From Chryseobacterium sp. G0186 (GTDB lineage Bacteria > Bacteroidota > Bacteroidia > Flavobacteriales > Weeksellaceae), in assembly GCF_003815675.1 (NCBI RefSeq), contig NZ_CP033918.1:1922001-1986000 (forward strand): a stretch of 64,000 nucleotides of DNA, given 5' to 3'. Below the pieces are notes generated by a model. The model saw nothing but the letters and a program-made list of their open reading frames with translations. It was not told where the DNA came from and ran no database searches. The position numbers were made by a program, and so were the translations under genes. This document shows positions 1 through 8,657 of the stretch, in pieces. How positions within the stretch are numbered: position 1 is the first letter of the stretch; each line of letters begins with the position of its first letter.

Positions 1-1
1 C

Positions 2-1222
2 ATTGATCCTAAATTAAAGGTTTCCGTATTCAAAACCTATGGAACGGCCATGATCAAATACAAGGACCTTGATCTTGAATTTGTGGGGGCCAGAAAGGAA
101 AGCTATACAGAAGACAGCAGAAAACCTGAAGTGGAAGGCGGAACTCTGGAAGACGACCAAAAAAGAAGGGATTTTACCATCAATGCAATGGCAATATCCT
201 TAAATAAAGATAATTTCGGGGAACTTATTGATCCATTCAACGGGATTGAAGATCTGGAAAATGAAATCCTAAGAACTCCACTAGAACCTGCTCAAACCTA
301 TTCTGATGATCCCTTGAGAATGATGCGCGCAGTACGTTTTGCATCAACTTTAGGTTTTACAATTGAAGAAAAATCTTTACAAGCCATTAAGCAGGAAGCA
401 CAAAGAATCAATATTGTCTCCATGGAAAGAATCATGGTGGAATTTAATAAGATCATGCTTTCTGAAAAACCATCTGTAGGATTAAGCTTAATGGAACAAA
501 CCGGACTATTAAAACTGGTAATCCCGGAATTGATTGAGCTTAAAGGTGTAGAAGAAGTAGAAGGACAAACCCATAAAGATAATTTTTACCATACTCTTGA
601 GGTAGTGGATAATATTTCCTCAAATACTGATAATCTTTGGCTGCGTTGGGCTGCATTACTTCACGATATAGGAAAAGCTCCTACGAAAAAGTTTGTTGAA
701 GGAACAGGCTGGACTTTCCACGGACATGAATTTTTAGGCTCAAAAATGGTAAAAACTCTTTTTCAGAGATTAAAGCTGCCATTGGGAAGTGATATGAAAT
801 ATGTTCAGAAAATGGTAAAGCTTTCTTCCAGGCCTATTGCCCTGATTACTGATGATGCTTCAGATTCTGCATTAAGAAGACTTTTATTTGATGCCGGAGA
901 AAACCTTGAGGAACTGTTTACGCTTTGCAAGGCAGATATCACGACTAAAAACTCCAAAAAACAGGAAAAATTCAAGAAAAACTTTGAATATGTAGCCGTT
1001 AAGATCAAGGAAGTAGAAGAAAAAGATCAGGTAAGAAATTTCCAGCCTCCGATTACCGGAGAGGAAATTATGCAAATGTTTGATCTTAAGCCGGGACGTG
1101 AAATTGGTATTTTAAAGGAAAAAGTAAAAGAAGCCATTCTTGAGGGTGAAATTCCTAATGAGAAAGAAGAGGCTACCAGGTTTGTTATTGCTGAGGCAGA
1201 AAAACTGGGATTAAAAATATAA
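2..1222 (+). CDS. CCA tRNA nucleotidyltransferase (5' truncated by window edge)
   Basis: Adds or repairs the 3' CCA end of tRNAs in the cytoplasm. The open frame runs from base 2 with no start codon, so the N-terminus, including the first nucleotide-binding motif, lies outside the window. Visible motifs are the class II signature RRDFTINAMA about 60 residues in, the 'DPLRMMRAVRFA' segment of the head/neck region, and a C-terminal HD domain (HTLEVVDN, LLHDIGK, HGHEFLG). The HD domain marks the CCA enzyme/HD-fusion branch common in Bacteroidota. A strong hairpin terminator follows 20 bp after the stop. The poly(A) polymerase subfamily is the only alternative I consider; the HD domain favours the CCA enzyme. 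Confidence 0.88.
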   Translation: MDPKLKVSVFKTYGTAMIKYKDLDLEFVGARKESYTEDSRKPEVEGGTLEDDQKRRDFTINAMAISLNKDNFGELIDPFNGIEDLENEILRTPLEPAQTYSDDPLRMMRAVRFASTLGFTIEEKSLQAIKQEAQRINIVSMERIMVEFNKIMLSEKPSVGLSLMEQTGLLKLVIPELIELKGVEEVEGQTHKDNFYHTLEVVDNISSNTDNLWLRWAALLHDIGKAPTKKFVEGTGWTFHGHEFLGSKMVKTLFQRLKLPLGSDMKYVQKMVKLSSRPIALITDDASDSALRRLLFDAGENLEELFTLCKADITTKNSKKQEKFKKNFEYVAVKIKEVEEKDQVRNFQPPITGEEIMQMFDLKPGREIGILKEKVKEAILEGEIPNEKEEATRFVIAEAEKLGLKI

Positions 1223-1242
1223 TTGAATTAATACACTATAGA

Positions 1243-1280
1243 ATACGGCTGGATGTTTCACATCCAGCCGTATTTCGTTT
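1243..1280 (+). terminator. Rho-independent terminator of the CCA enzyme gene
   Basis: Perfect 13-bp stem (1243-1255 with 1261-1273), 5-nt loop, followed by TTTCGTTTT. It sits 20 bp after the stop codon. Confidence 0.85.
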
Positions 1281-1303
1281 TATTAAATTGGTATATAACA
1301 AAG

Positions 1304-1332
1304 CCGGCGGGGTTCTTGGAGAACCCCGCCGG
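1304..1332 (-). terminator. GC-rich hairpin, probable terminator of the B12-receptor operon
   Basis: Perfect 12-bp GC-rich stem (1304-1315 with 1321-1332) with a 5-nt loop, about 60 nt past the stop of the minus-strand lipoprotein gene. Read on the minus strand, a T-run lies before the stem and only a weak T-rich stretch follows, so it is not a textbook terminator. It could instead be an mRNA 3' end stabiliser. Confidence 0.55.
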
Positions 1333-1391
1333 AAAAAAACACAAATGATGAAAAATAAAAAATTATTTTGTGTACGCTCTAGACGCTATTC

Positions 1392-2459
1392 TTAGTTTTT
1401 ATAGAACCCGTTTGTTCCGATTCCTGCAGTAAAGTTTTTCAATAGAGAACCATTGTTCGCATTATAAACATTTACTTTACCATCTTCTGAGAAGTTTGCA
1501 TCTGAGGCAAAGATTCTCCCATCAATCACGTCAAAACCGTACACATTACCAACAGCGGTAACAATAGCTGTAGTTGGAACAGCAGTAGAGTTCACAGCCA
1601 TACCATATACCTTATTGCTATCAGTGATAAAATAAAACTTGTCGTTATCAGCTCTAAGCTTTTGAGCTTTGGCAATTCCTGTAAGCGTAGTAGTTGTGAA
1701 AGTTCCTGCAGAAGAATTGATCTTATAAATATAAGAGTCTGTATTATCAGAAACCAATACATAAGCACTTCCTTTATAAGAAATAAGATCCTTTATAATA
1801 CCAACGCTAGGTAGTGTAATGGTTTTACTTATCGTATTTGTAGAAGGGCTTACCACACTGATGGTATACCCAGTTGCAAATGAGTCAAAAGGAGGTGCAG
1901 TATTATAACCAATACCATCCGTTTGTACAATAATATTTCCTTCTGCTTCCACTACTTTTTCAGCATAACGTGGGAAACTTACGCTATTTACATAGGTATT
2001 ATCTGCAATATTATAAGCATTTAGCTTTCTTACGTCTGAAAAATTATTGTTAGTTACAAAATATTTATTTCCAGAGAATGCAATATATCTTGGATTATCA
2101 AGATTTGAAGTTACTGTAGCCTGCTTTCTAAATGTATAACGGTTTACAACTTCAATTTTATTAGGAACATTGGCCACCAGATAAGCACGATCTCCAAGGA
2201 AGCCTATAGTTTGAAGTACTTTTCCGAAAGATTCGTTGTTGTTATTGCTTGAATAGATATTATTAAACACATTTCCAAGGCTATTGCTCAAAAAGGAAAC
2301 GTCAGAGGTAGGCTTTGTAAATCCACCTTCGTTGGAAATAAGGATTCCATTATCATAACTCGTGGACTCAACAGTCTCGCTATAACTATCACTGCTACAT
2401 GAAACATTGAAAAGTAACATGGAAGCAAATGCAAGGGGTAAAATTCTTTTGATATTCAT
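1392..2459 (-). CDS. DUF5074/YncE-like beta-propeller lipoprotein, B12-uptake accessory
   Basis: A 355-residue exported lipoprotein. The signal peptide ends at lipobox FNVSC (Cys21). The rest is repeated short beta-blade segments, for example GDRAYLVANVPNKIEVVN, DNPRYIAFSGNKYFVTNNN and YKGSAYVLVSDN, as expected of a YncE/DUF5074-type propeller. It starts 19 bp after the TonB-dependent receptor gene and shares its cobalamin riboswitch leader. In Bacteroidota, propeller lipoproteins next to BtuB-type receptors are thought to act as surface partners in corrinoid capture. That role is inferred here from the operon, not from a binding motif. No sign of truncation. Confidence 0.75.
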   Translation of the reverse strand: MNIKRILPLAFASMLLFNVSCSSDSYSETVESTSYDNGILISNEGGFTKPTSDVSFLSNSLGNVFNNIYSSNNNNESFGKVLQTIGFLGDRAYLVANVPNKIEVVNRYTFRKQATVTSNLDNPRYIAFSGNKYFVTNNNFSDVRKLNAYNIADNTYVNSVSFPRYAEKVVEAEGNIIVQTDGIGYNTAPPFDSFATGYTISVVSPSTNTISKTITLPSVGIIKDLISYKGSAYVLVSDNTDSYIYKINSSAGTFTTTTLTGIAKAQKLRADNDKFYFITDSNKVYGMAVNSTAVPTTAIVTAVGNVYGFDVIDGRIFASDANFSEDGKVNVYNANNGSLLKNFTAGIGTNGFYKN

Positions 2460-2478
2460 ATATATTAAATTTTATTTT

Positions 2479-4308
2479 TTAAAAATTGATATTTAAACTT
2501 ACGCTGTAATTTCTTTTAGGTAGCGGATAAGAAAACATGGTATAATAGACTTCATTGAAGACATTATTTACCTTAAATCCTACCGTATAATTTTTATGGA
2601 ATGTTAAACCAAATCCTGCGTTCATTACAAAATATTGTTCCAGGGCCTCGCTTCTCTTTTCATTGGAATCCGTATAGGTAAGCCCGTTAAACAATCCCTG
2701 AACATAGACTTTAATAAACTCATATTGATAGTCAATATTTCCGGTAAACTTATGGAATGGCACATACATCAGTTGTTTTTTCTTCTCAAGATCCTGAGAA
2801 TTGGTATATGTGTATCCCAGGTTTCCTTTTACAAGATGTTTACCAAACCTCTTCATATATTCCATTTGAGCCTCTACTCCATATGATCTTACATGATCTG
2901 TATTAACCGGACTGTAATACCCTGAAGCTGTAGGAAGCCATCTTATCATATCACGGATATCCAAATAAAAAGGAGCTACAGAAAATTGGAAAGCATCTGC
3001 TTTAAACTGATTTCGCCATTCAAACTGATAAGATGTTTCAGGTTTTAAGTTCATATTTCCTCCCGGCTGCCAGTACAGATCATTGAATGATGGAGCCCTG
3101 AAGTTTCTTGAAGCACTAAGACCCATCTCGTACCAGTTCAGAGCATTCCATTTTCCTGCAAAAGAAAATAATACCGGAGAGCTAATCTTCCCGACGAAAT
3201 CTTTTCGTATTCCGGCTTCAAAACGAAGATCCTTGATAGGAAAATACCTTACCAATCCTGAAACAGATCCCATATTTCTACTTACATGATCTATTCCGGA
3301 ACCATACCCTTCTCCTTTATTGAGCTGGTACTCTCCCATTACATTAAAATTCCATTTAGAATTAAGGAAATAATTAAAATCATTCTTTACAATATAATTC
3401 TTTCCCGTTCCGCCACTCGTATAAGGTTTATCTGCCTTGGCAAAATATTGAAAATTTTCTTCGGTATAAGCTGCCTTAAAGGAGTTATTGAATTGAGTTG
3501 TATTCCAATCCCAGGAGATCAGACTTCTGGTATTTTGAGTTCTGTATTTTGTTTGTGTTTCACTGTCAAAAAGAACCGGATAATGCTGCTGTCCGTTAAA
3601 AAACTCCGAAATCCATGAAACCTGGTGATGCGGAGCTACTTTGTAAGCTGCTGCAATATTGACATTGGTATTGTAATACTGCCCGTTTCTGTTGATATAG
3701 TTTTTTGCTTTTTCAACCTTATAATCATTCTCGCTTACAGAATAATTTCCCGAAGCCTTAAAACTGAATTTTTCATTGCTATAAGATCCTTTCAGGAAGT
3801 TATTATAGGTATTAAAGGAGGCTGCTTCTGAAAAGAGGGTACCTTGAAAACCTTTATTAAAATCAAGATTATTGTTCAGATGGATACTTCCGCCAATAGC
3901 ACCGGAACCATAGGTAACACTTCCTCCACCCGCTTTTATTCCGATCTGGTCATATCCGAATAAGGCAATATTATTGATATCCCCCTGTCCTAAAAAATTA
4001 GAATTGATGTTAATTCCATTCCATACAAAAGCTGTCTGTTGGGCAGTAGTTCCCCTAAAAGAGGGTGAAGATACAGCCCCACGGCCATTCTCCTTAATGT
4101 AAACAGCAGACTGAAATCTCAGCAGTTCGGAAAGGTTGCTGGAGTTTTTTTCGGCATCTTTCGTGGTAAGAGTTTTTACGGGGTGAAAGAGCTTCACCTT
4201 ATTCATCTGGCTGTCGAATACATAAATAGTATCAATTGCTTTCTCCTGCCCGAAAAGAAAGCAACCATAAGACGAAAATAGCAGTACTAAAGATCTTTTT
4301 ATATCCAT
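2479..4308 (-). CDS. TonB-dependent outer-membrane receptor, BtuB-like (cobalamin uptake)
   Basis: A 609-residue outer-membrane receptor that would import a corrinoid with TonB energy. It has a signal peptide of about 20 residues (ending FLFGQ), a plug domain at roughly residues 45-150 (SPSFRGTTAQQTAFVWNG, SVTYGSGAIGGSIHL), then a 22-strand-type barrel with aromatic alternation, ending in the terminal Phe typical of outer-membrane proteins (NINF). The substrate call rests on the cobalamin riboswitch immediately upstream, because plug and barrel sequence alone do not give substrate. It is first in a two-gene operon with the propeller lipoprotein. Size is normal for BtuB-like receptors. Confidence 0.85.
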   Translation of the reverse strand: MDIKRSLVLLFSSYGCFLFGQEKAIDTIYVFDSQMNKVKLFHPVKTLTTKDAEKNSSNLSELLRFQSAVYIKENGRGAVSSPSFRGTTAQQTAFVWNGININSNFLGQGDINNIALFGYDQIGIKAGGGSVTYGSGAIGGSIHLNNNLDFNKGFQGTLFSEAASFNTYNNFLKGSYSNEKFSFKASGNYSVSENDYKVEKAKNYINRNGQYYNTNVNIAAAYKVAPHHQVSWISEFFNGQQHYPVLFDSETQTKYRTQNTRSLISWDWNTTQFNNSFKAAYTEENFQYFAKADKPYTSGGTGKNYIVKNDFNYFLNSKWNFNVMGEYQLNKGEGYGSGIDHVSRNMGSVSGLVRYFPIKDLRFEAGIRKDFVGKISSPVLFSFAGKWNALNWYEMGLSASRNFRAPSFNDLYWQPGGNMNLKPETSYQFEWRNQFKADAFQFSVAPFYLDIRDMIRWLPTASGYYSPVNTDHVRSYGVEAQMEYMKRFGKHLVKGNLGYTYTNSQDLEKKKQLMYVPFHKFTGNIDYQYEFIKVYVQGLFNGLTYTDSNEKRSEALEQYFVMNAGFGLTFHKNYTVGFKVNNVFNEVYYTMFSYPLPKRNYSVSLNINF

Positions 4309-4322
4309 ACTATTTTACTTTT

Positions 4323-4327
4323 CCTCC
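4323..4327 (-). promoter_or_regulatory. Unusually strong Shine-Dalgarno-like site of the receptor gene
   Basis: GGAGG on the minus strand, 14 nt before the ATG at 4308. Good SD sites are rare in Bacteroidota. Its position between riboswitch and start codon makes translational control plausible, and there is no obvious intrinsic terminator in the 46 nt between aptamer and ATG. Confidence 0.4.
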
Positions 4328-4354
4328 GAAAGCAATATGTTTTTTTGATTATTA

Positions 4355-4505
4355 TTCTGGCAGGTCTCCTGACTTTCGCTTTCTGCGCCTTCCCGTTGTA
4401 TACAGTGGCTGTTTGCAGAAACTTTTATTGCGATTTACAGTTGCGGGGACAGTCTGGGCATCTCACCCAATTCCCTTTTCATTCCAATATAACTGGAAAC
4501 CAAAA
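4355..4505 (-). promoter_or_regulatory. Cobalamin riboswitch
   Basis: The adenosylcobalamin-type aptamer is readable on the minus strand. In order it shows GGGAATTGGGTG (4464-4475), the core CCCCGCAACTGTAA (4435-4448, containing the B12 box), GCCACTG (4403-4409), and the closing GAGACCTGCC (4359-4368). All universally conserved blocks are present in the right order and spacing. It lies in the leader of the BtuB-like receptor operon, so it should switch that operon off when corrinoid is abundant. Outer P1 boundaries are approximate. Confidence 0.95.
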
Positions 4506-4511
4506 TTTTTG

Positions 4512-4542
4512 CAAAGATAGGTTTTTAAATGTATTGGGCAAA
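4512..4542 (-). promoter_or_regulatory. Consensus Bacteroidota promoter of the B12-uptake operon
   Basis: Minus strand: -33 box TTTG (4542-4539), exactly 19 nt, then -7 box TATCTTTG (4519-4512). This matches the flavobacterial TTTG-N19-TAnnTTTG consensus completely. The expected transcript start near 4505 coincides with the 5' edge of the riboswitch. Confidence 0.85.
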
Positions 4543-4700
4543 AATGAACTTACAGATCAACTATTCTCTCTACTTTTATTTGAAATAAGCAGATTAGGTG
4601 CTATTCAGGCTCTGAAGTTGTCCGAAGAAATTATACAAAAAATAAGAGGTTTCAAAAAGAAATACAACACATTATCCGGGCTTCATAGCTTCCGTAAAAT

Positions 4701-4730
4701 AAAAAAACATTCCGTTTGGAATGTTTTTTT
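4701..4730 (-). terminator. Bidirectional-type terminator after pafA
   Basis: Perfect 13-bp stem (4701-4713 with 4718-4730) with A-run and T-run arms and a GTTT loop, 20 bp past the pafA stop. Confidence 0.85.
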
Positions 4731-4749
4731 ATTATTGATAATGGTCTGA

Positions 4750-6396
4750 TTATTTACCCATAACTTCTGTAATTGGGTTTCCAACGTTTCCACTTGGGAA
4801 CTGAATTTTCAGTAATGAAGAAACGGTAGGCGCAATATCTGTCATGTGATAAGCCTTGTTACTTTCTCCCTGCTGAACTCCCCATCCCATAAAGATCAAT
4901 GGAATGTGTGAATCATAGGAATTCCATACACTGTGTGTAGTTCCTGTTTTAGAATATGGCGGAAGCATGGAATCATGAGAAATCAATTGAATATCTCCAC
5001 TTCTCTGTCTGTTGATCCCGTTAATAATTCTTTGCTTAATCGGTTCCGGAATGCTTGATTCCTGAACTTTATCTACAGAAACTGCATATAAAACAGTAGG
5101 ATCTTTTTCCAGTTCTTTAACGGTGAAGTTTCTCACATCATCCAGTTCAAGCTTACTGTCTGCCAATACTTTTCTGTCAAAATAGATTTGATAATTATCA
5201 ATGGCATTGATCAGCTTATCCGCTCCGAATTTCGTTTTCAACTTTTCATTAAGATTCTTTTCTGCTCCCTCTCCGAAGAAACCAGTAGGGATTTTATGCT
5301 CCTTAAGGAATCCTACAGAATGGGCACCACCATGGTCCGCAGAAAGGAAAACAGTATACTGTCCTTTTCCAACATTGGAATCCAAATACTTGAAGAATTC
5401 TGCTAAATCCTGATCCAGTCTGATATAAACGTCTTCCACTTCAATTGAATTCGGTCCGAATTTATGTCCAGCATAATCCGTTGAAGCCAAATTGATGGCT
5501 AAAAAGTCTGTAATATTATCTCCACCCAGTTTTTCACCCTCTACAGAAGCTTCTGCCAACTTTAAGGTTAGCGTGTTTCCAAAAGGAGTATAACGGATGT
5601 TGTCTTTTTTTGTTTGATAGTCCTTAGCCAGATCATTATAAGGGAATGTAGGTGTTTTTGCACTTCCCAATAATCCCTCCCAAGAAGAATTGTCTGGTGA
5701 ACTTTCTGTATATTGATTGATCGGAAGCAAAGTATTCCAACCATTTGCCACCAATTTCTCCGGTAAATTCTGAGAGTTGAATGATTTTACCCACTGAGGC
5801 AGATCATTCATATACCATGTACTTGTAATAAAATTTCCGGTACTGTCATCAAACCAGAAAGCTCCGTTCGGCGTATGACCTGCAGGAAGAATAGATGCTC
5901 TGTCTTTTAAAGATACACCAATTACTTTTCCCTGAAAATTGGTTGCCAGTCTCAATTCATCCGTTACCGTTGTAGACCAAAGGTTTTTCGGTGAGTGGCT
6001 TCCTGTTTTTGTATTGGTAGTTCCTACCGGCATAACGCTTTCATCAGCCGTACAATATACTCCTTTACCTGTTTCCTTATCAGTCCAGTCATTTCCGGCA
6101 ATACCGTGAATGGCAGGTACAGATCCTGTATAGATACAAGTGTGCCCCAACGCCGTAATGGTAGGAACATAAGGAATGTGTACATTGTTTAAGGAATATC
6201 CTGTATTTAACAGTCTTTTGAAACCGTCATTCCCATATTTATTGTAAAAACGGTATAAATAGTCCCAACGCATCTGGTCTACTACCAGACCTACGACTAA
6301 TTTGGGTCTTTCCAACTGAGAATTTCTGTTCTTCTGCGCATTGATTGTAACTACGGACAAAAAAGTAGCTGCCGCAATTGAAATGTTCCTAAGCAT
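4750..6396 (-). CDS. pafA: Alkaline phosphatase PafA, secreted
   Basis: Periplasmic or exported zinc phosphomonoesterase that releases phosphate from organic esters. I place the start at the ATG at 6396, not the GTG at 6420. This gives 548 residues, close to the 546 of the characterised Chryseobacterium/Elizabethkingia PafA, and a proper signal peptide (ends TINAQ). Catalytic residues fall at a constant offset of +2 from PafA: D40, nucleophile T81 (VPTITALGHT), N102 (GIAGNDW), K164 and R166 (SLKDRAS). The zinc ligands appear in STDYAGH, SADHGG and GTTHSVW. It stands alone between two terminator-like regions. PafA is reported to be active and expressed independently of phosphate starvation in related species; regulation here is not visible. 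Confidence 0.95.
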   Translation of the reverse strand: MLRNISIAAATFLSVVTINAQKNRNSQLERPKLVVGLVVDQMRWDYLYRFYNKYGNDGFKRLLNTGYSLNNVHIPYVPTITALGHTCIYTGSVPAIHGIAGNDWTDKETGKGVYCTADESVMPVGTTNTKTGSHSPKNLWSTTVTDELRLATNFQGKVIGVSLKDRASILPAGHTPNGAFWFDDSTGNFITSTWYMNDLPQWVKSFNSQNLPEKLVANGWNTLLPINQYTESSPDNSSWEGLLGSAKTPTFPYNDLAKDYQTKKDNIRYTPFGNTLTLKLAEASVEGEKLGGDNITDFLAINLASTDYAGHKFGPNSIEVEDVYIRLDQDLAEFFKYLDSNVGKGQYTVFLSADHGGAHSVGFLKEHKIPTGFFGEGAEKNLNEKLKTKFGADKLINAIDNYQIYFDRKVLADSKLELDDVRNFTVKELEKDPTVLYAVSVDKVQESSIPEPIKQRIINGINRQRSGDIQLISHDSMLPPYSKTGTTHSVWNSYDSHIPLIFMGWGVQQGESNKAYHMTDIAPTVSSLLKIQFPSGNVGNPITEVMGK

Positions 6397-6462
6397 CCAA
6401 GTAAAATTTTTATTGATCACAAATTTAAGGGTTTTGAAAGTTTTAGAGTATGAAATTTTATT

Positions 6463-6470
6463 TAAATTTG
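6463..6470 (+). promoter_or_regulatory. -7 promoter element upstream of the 6502 gene
   Basis: TAAATTTG matches TAnnTTTG and lies 31 bp before the start codon. No convincing TTTG box at the right distance. Confidence 0.45.
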
Positions 6471-6501
6471 ATCTTTATACAATTCATCAACGCAATTCAC
6501 C

Positions 6502-7287
6502 ATGATTTTAGGGGTATACTGGTACTTTAAATTTCCTGAAAACTTATACCATTTCAGGTTTTTCAGATTTTTTGAAGGATATGGAGGTCATGCTGATAAT
6601 GATGCTCAACTGGCCGCAAGGGTGGAGGTGAATGACCTTGAAAATCTCATCCGGCAACTGGAAGAATTAAAGTTGCAGTTCCCAAGAACTTATTTATCTC
6701 TTGCCATCAACGGAAAGCAGCTTATAATCAACATAGGAGATCATCAGCTTTTTGATTATCATTTTCAGTTTGTAGCAGCCATAGAAGACATACTGATTCG
6801 TGAAAATGCTATACTATTAAATGCTGATGTCCCTTTCAAACCTGAGTATAGTAAAAACTATCAACCGGAAAGGGAAATGCTTGAAAATATTGAGCACCGT
6901 TTTATTCAAATCGTAGGTTCAGATTTAAAAAAGAATAATGCAGAAAATCTTTCTATCAGAATAGACTGCAACCTCCCTTTGGCTTATAAAAGAAGCTTTA
7001 TTGATGATTTGATTTCGATTTGCAAAGAAGAAAATACTAATGTATTCTATTATTATGAACATGATTTTGAAGATCATTGTAATCTAATGCTTTTTTTCAG
7101 CAACGGCAGACAGAGAAAAGATGCCATTCAAACAGTTCATGTAAATACATTGGGGACAAAAGTGAGACAGGTAAGTCAGAAATACCCATTTCATTTCGGT
7201 CATTTTGGAGGATTGAATTATTACCAAAAAAATGGTCCTCACATTGAAATGATGGTGGATGAAGAATATATTTTAAGTAAAAAGTAA
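6502..7287 (+). CDS. Conserved hypothetical protein, function unknown
   Basis: A 261-residue soluble protein without signal peptide or membrane segment. I do not recognise a named family. Visible features are an aromatic-rich N-terminus (VYWYFKFPENLYHFRFFRFF), a GYGGHADNDAQL segment, and a C-terminal FHFGHFGGLNYYQKNGPHIE stretch rich in His and Gly. The two His-rich ends could be functionally important, but no metal-site motif can be named. It is divergent from pafA and is followed 20 bp later by the VOC gene and then the GNAT gene, so the three probably share a transcript. Confidence 0.7.
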   Translation: MILGVYWYFKFPENLYHFRFFRFFEGYGGHADNDAQLAARVEVNDLENLIRQLEELKLQFPRTYLSLAINGKQLIINIGDHQLFDYHFQFVAAIEDILIRENAILLNADVPFKPEYSKNYQPEREMLENIEHRFIQIVGSDLKKNNAENLSIRIDCNLPLAYKRSFIDDLISICKEENTNVFYYYEHDFEDHCNLMLFFSNGRQRKDAIQTVHVNTLGTKVRQVSQKYPFHFGHFGGLNYYQKNGPHIEMMVDEEYILSKK

Positions 7288-7307
7288 AACAATTTTAATT
7301 CAATAGT

Positions 7308-7700
7308 ATGATTAAGTTTAAATATGTCATTTTGTATGTGGAAGATGTGGAACAGTCTATGAACTTCTATAAAAATACCTTTGATACCGAAATAAAATTC
7401 ATTACTCCTGAAAAAGACTATGGAGAATTACTAACCGGAGAAACCAGTCTTTCCTTTGCCTCAATAAGTTTGGCCAGTTCAAATCTGAAACGGGGATTTT
7501 TATCTTCAAAAACAGAAGCGAAGCCTTTTGGAATAGAATTAGGCTTTGTAACAGATGATGTAGAAAGGCTGATTGAGAAAGCTATAAAAAACGGAGCTGA
7601 GTTGTATGAGGATATTGCTGTAAAGCCATGGGGGCAAAAGACTGCTTACATCAAGGATCTTGATCATTATTTAGTGGAAATCTGCACTGAAATTCAATAA
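7308..7700 (+). CDS. VOC-superfamily (glyoxalase/bleomycin-resistance-like) protein
   Basis: A 130-residue cytoplasmic protein with two beta-alpha-beta-beta-beta modules: YVILYVEDVEQSMNFYKNTF opens the first and GFVTDDVERLIEKAIKNGAE the second, ending in the usual KDLDHYLVEIC strand with its metal-ligand Glu. Length is standard for single VOC proteins. VOC members range from dioxygenases and isomerases to antibiotic-binding proteins, so substrate cannot be set from sequence. Probably co-transcribed with its neighbours (20 bp before, 13 bp after). Confidence 0.85.
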   Translation: MIKFKYVILYVEDVEQSMNFYKNTFDTEIKFITPEKDYGELLTGETSLSFASISLASSNLKRGFLSSKTEAKPFGIELGFVTDDVERLIEKAIKNGAELYEDIAVKPWGQKTAYIKDLDHYLVEICTEIQ

Positions 7701-7713
7701 AAATACATTCTTC

Positions 7714-8250
7714 GTGGAAATAAAAAAACTACAAAAGCTCTCTTCAAACCCAATCCTCAACTGGGGATATAACGGGTATACAACGGACATCATTTATTCT
7801 GTTACTTCTATTGAATATTCAAGTTCCTTTGAGTTTAACTTAAGAGAAAAAAAACTGTCTTATAGCAAGATCTGGGAAACTGGTGATGATGAACTGGAAG
7901 AACTCAATACCATCATTGAAAAAGACAATTCCTTTGGAGCCTTTGCAGACGGGGAGCTTCAGGGCTGGGTCATCGGTGAACACAGAACCTGGAACAATAG
8001 CTTCTACATAGAAAATATCCTTATCAATGAACAATACAGAAGACAGGGAGTCGCAGTAATGTTGCTTAAAAATGCAATCAAAGAAGCCCGACAATTAAAC
8101 TGCAGAGTCATTGAACTTGAAACACAGAATACCAACTATCCTGCCATACAACTTTACAGAAGAATGGGATTTAATATTACAGGACTGAATACCAGATTAT
8201 ATGATCAATCTGAGGAAATTGCTCTTTTTATGACCTTGGATATTGAATAA
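7714..8250 (+). CDS. GNAT-family N-acetyltransferase
   Basis: A 178-residue acetyl-CoA-dependent acyltransferase. The acetyl-CoA loop appears as NEQYRRQGVAVMLLKNAIKE (the R/Q-x-x-G-x-G/A type motif A), followed by VIELETQNTNYPAIQLYRRMGF (motif B). The start is GTG at 7714, 13 bp after the VOC gene stop; no nearby ATG preserves the N-terminal strand. Substrate unknown. The pairing with a VOC gene resembles small detoxification or antibiotic-tolerance clusters, but that is only inference. Confidence 0.85.
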   Translation: MEIKKLQKLSSNPILNWGYNGYTTDIIYSVTSIEYSSSFEFNLREKKLSYSKIWETGDDELEELNTIIEKDNSFGAFADGELQGWVIGEHRTWNNSFYIENILINEQYRRQGVAVMLLKNAIKEARQLNCRVIELETQNTNYPAIQLYRRMGFNITGLNTRLYDQSEEIALFMTLDIE

Positions 8251-8323
8251 TTTCTCAAAAAAATTAAAAAAATATTTTCTTTAATCAAAGATGCCTAATA
8301 AAATTTTTCAATTTAAAAATAAA

Positions 8324-8337
8324 ACACTTGTAAGTGT
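8324..8337. promoter_or_regulatory. Short dyad upstream of the leader-peptide gene
   Basis: ACACTT-GT-AAGTGT, 6-bp arms, 51 bp before the start codon. Could be an operator or chance in AT-rich DNA. Confidence 0.25.
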
Positions 8338-8387
8338 CTTAAAGTTTTTATACTTTATTAAATCAACAAATTAAAACATTAATTACT

Positions 8388-8639
8388 ATGAAAAATTTAA
8401 AGAAATTAAAGAGAAGCCAATTGGTGTTGATTAGTGGTGGAGATACTGCTTATGCTTTTTGTTTAGATGGTGTTTGTCCTCCCACTCATGGATCCTATTA
8501 TTGCAATGGTGATATCTGCTACAGGGTAACCGGTGGTGGCGGTGGCAGTAATCCGGGAGGCCCCGGTGGTGTAACTCCATGTCATGAACCACAACGTATC
8601 TGCCAGGAAGGGGAAACAGGATGTGGATGCTTTTATTAA
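8388..8639 (+). CDS. Bacteriocin-like peptide with double-glycine leader and eight-cysteine core
   Basis: An 83-residue peptide. The N-terminus MKNLKKLKRSQLVLISGG is the leader type seen in many Chryseobacterium bacteriocin-like peptides, with the GG cleavage site at residues 17-18. The remaining 65 residues hold eight Cys (25, 30, 39, 44, 65, 72, 79, 81) and a Gly/Pro linker (about 49-63). A peptidase-containing ABC transporter would be expected to cut after GG and export the core; none is in this window, and no RiPP-modifying enzyme is next to it. It could be a class II-like bacteriocin, a RiPP precursor, or a secreted disulfide-rich peptide. It has its own terminator. Confidence 0.75.
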   Translation: MKNLKKLKRSQLVLISGGDTAYAFCLDGVCPPTHGSYYCNGDICYRVTGGGGGSNPGGPGGVTPCHEPQRICQEGETGCGCFY

Positions 8640-8657
8640 AGTTAGTTGTTAGATAAT

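Noticed and set aside
4236..4749. Plus-strand open frames across the BtuB leader
   Set aside because: They run antisense over the cobalamin riboswitch, promoter and terminator, with no coding-like composition.
6397..6420. GTG start for pafA at 6420
   Set aside because: The ATG at 6396 gives the family length and a normal signal peptide, and the upstream bases hold a -7-like element.
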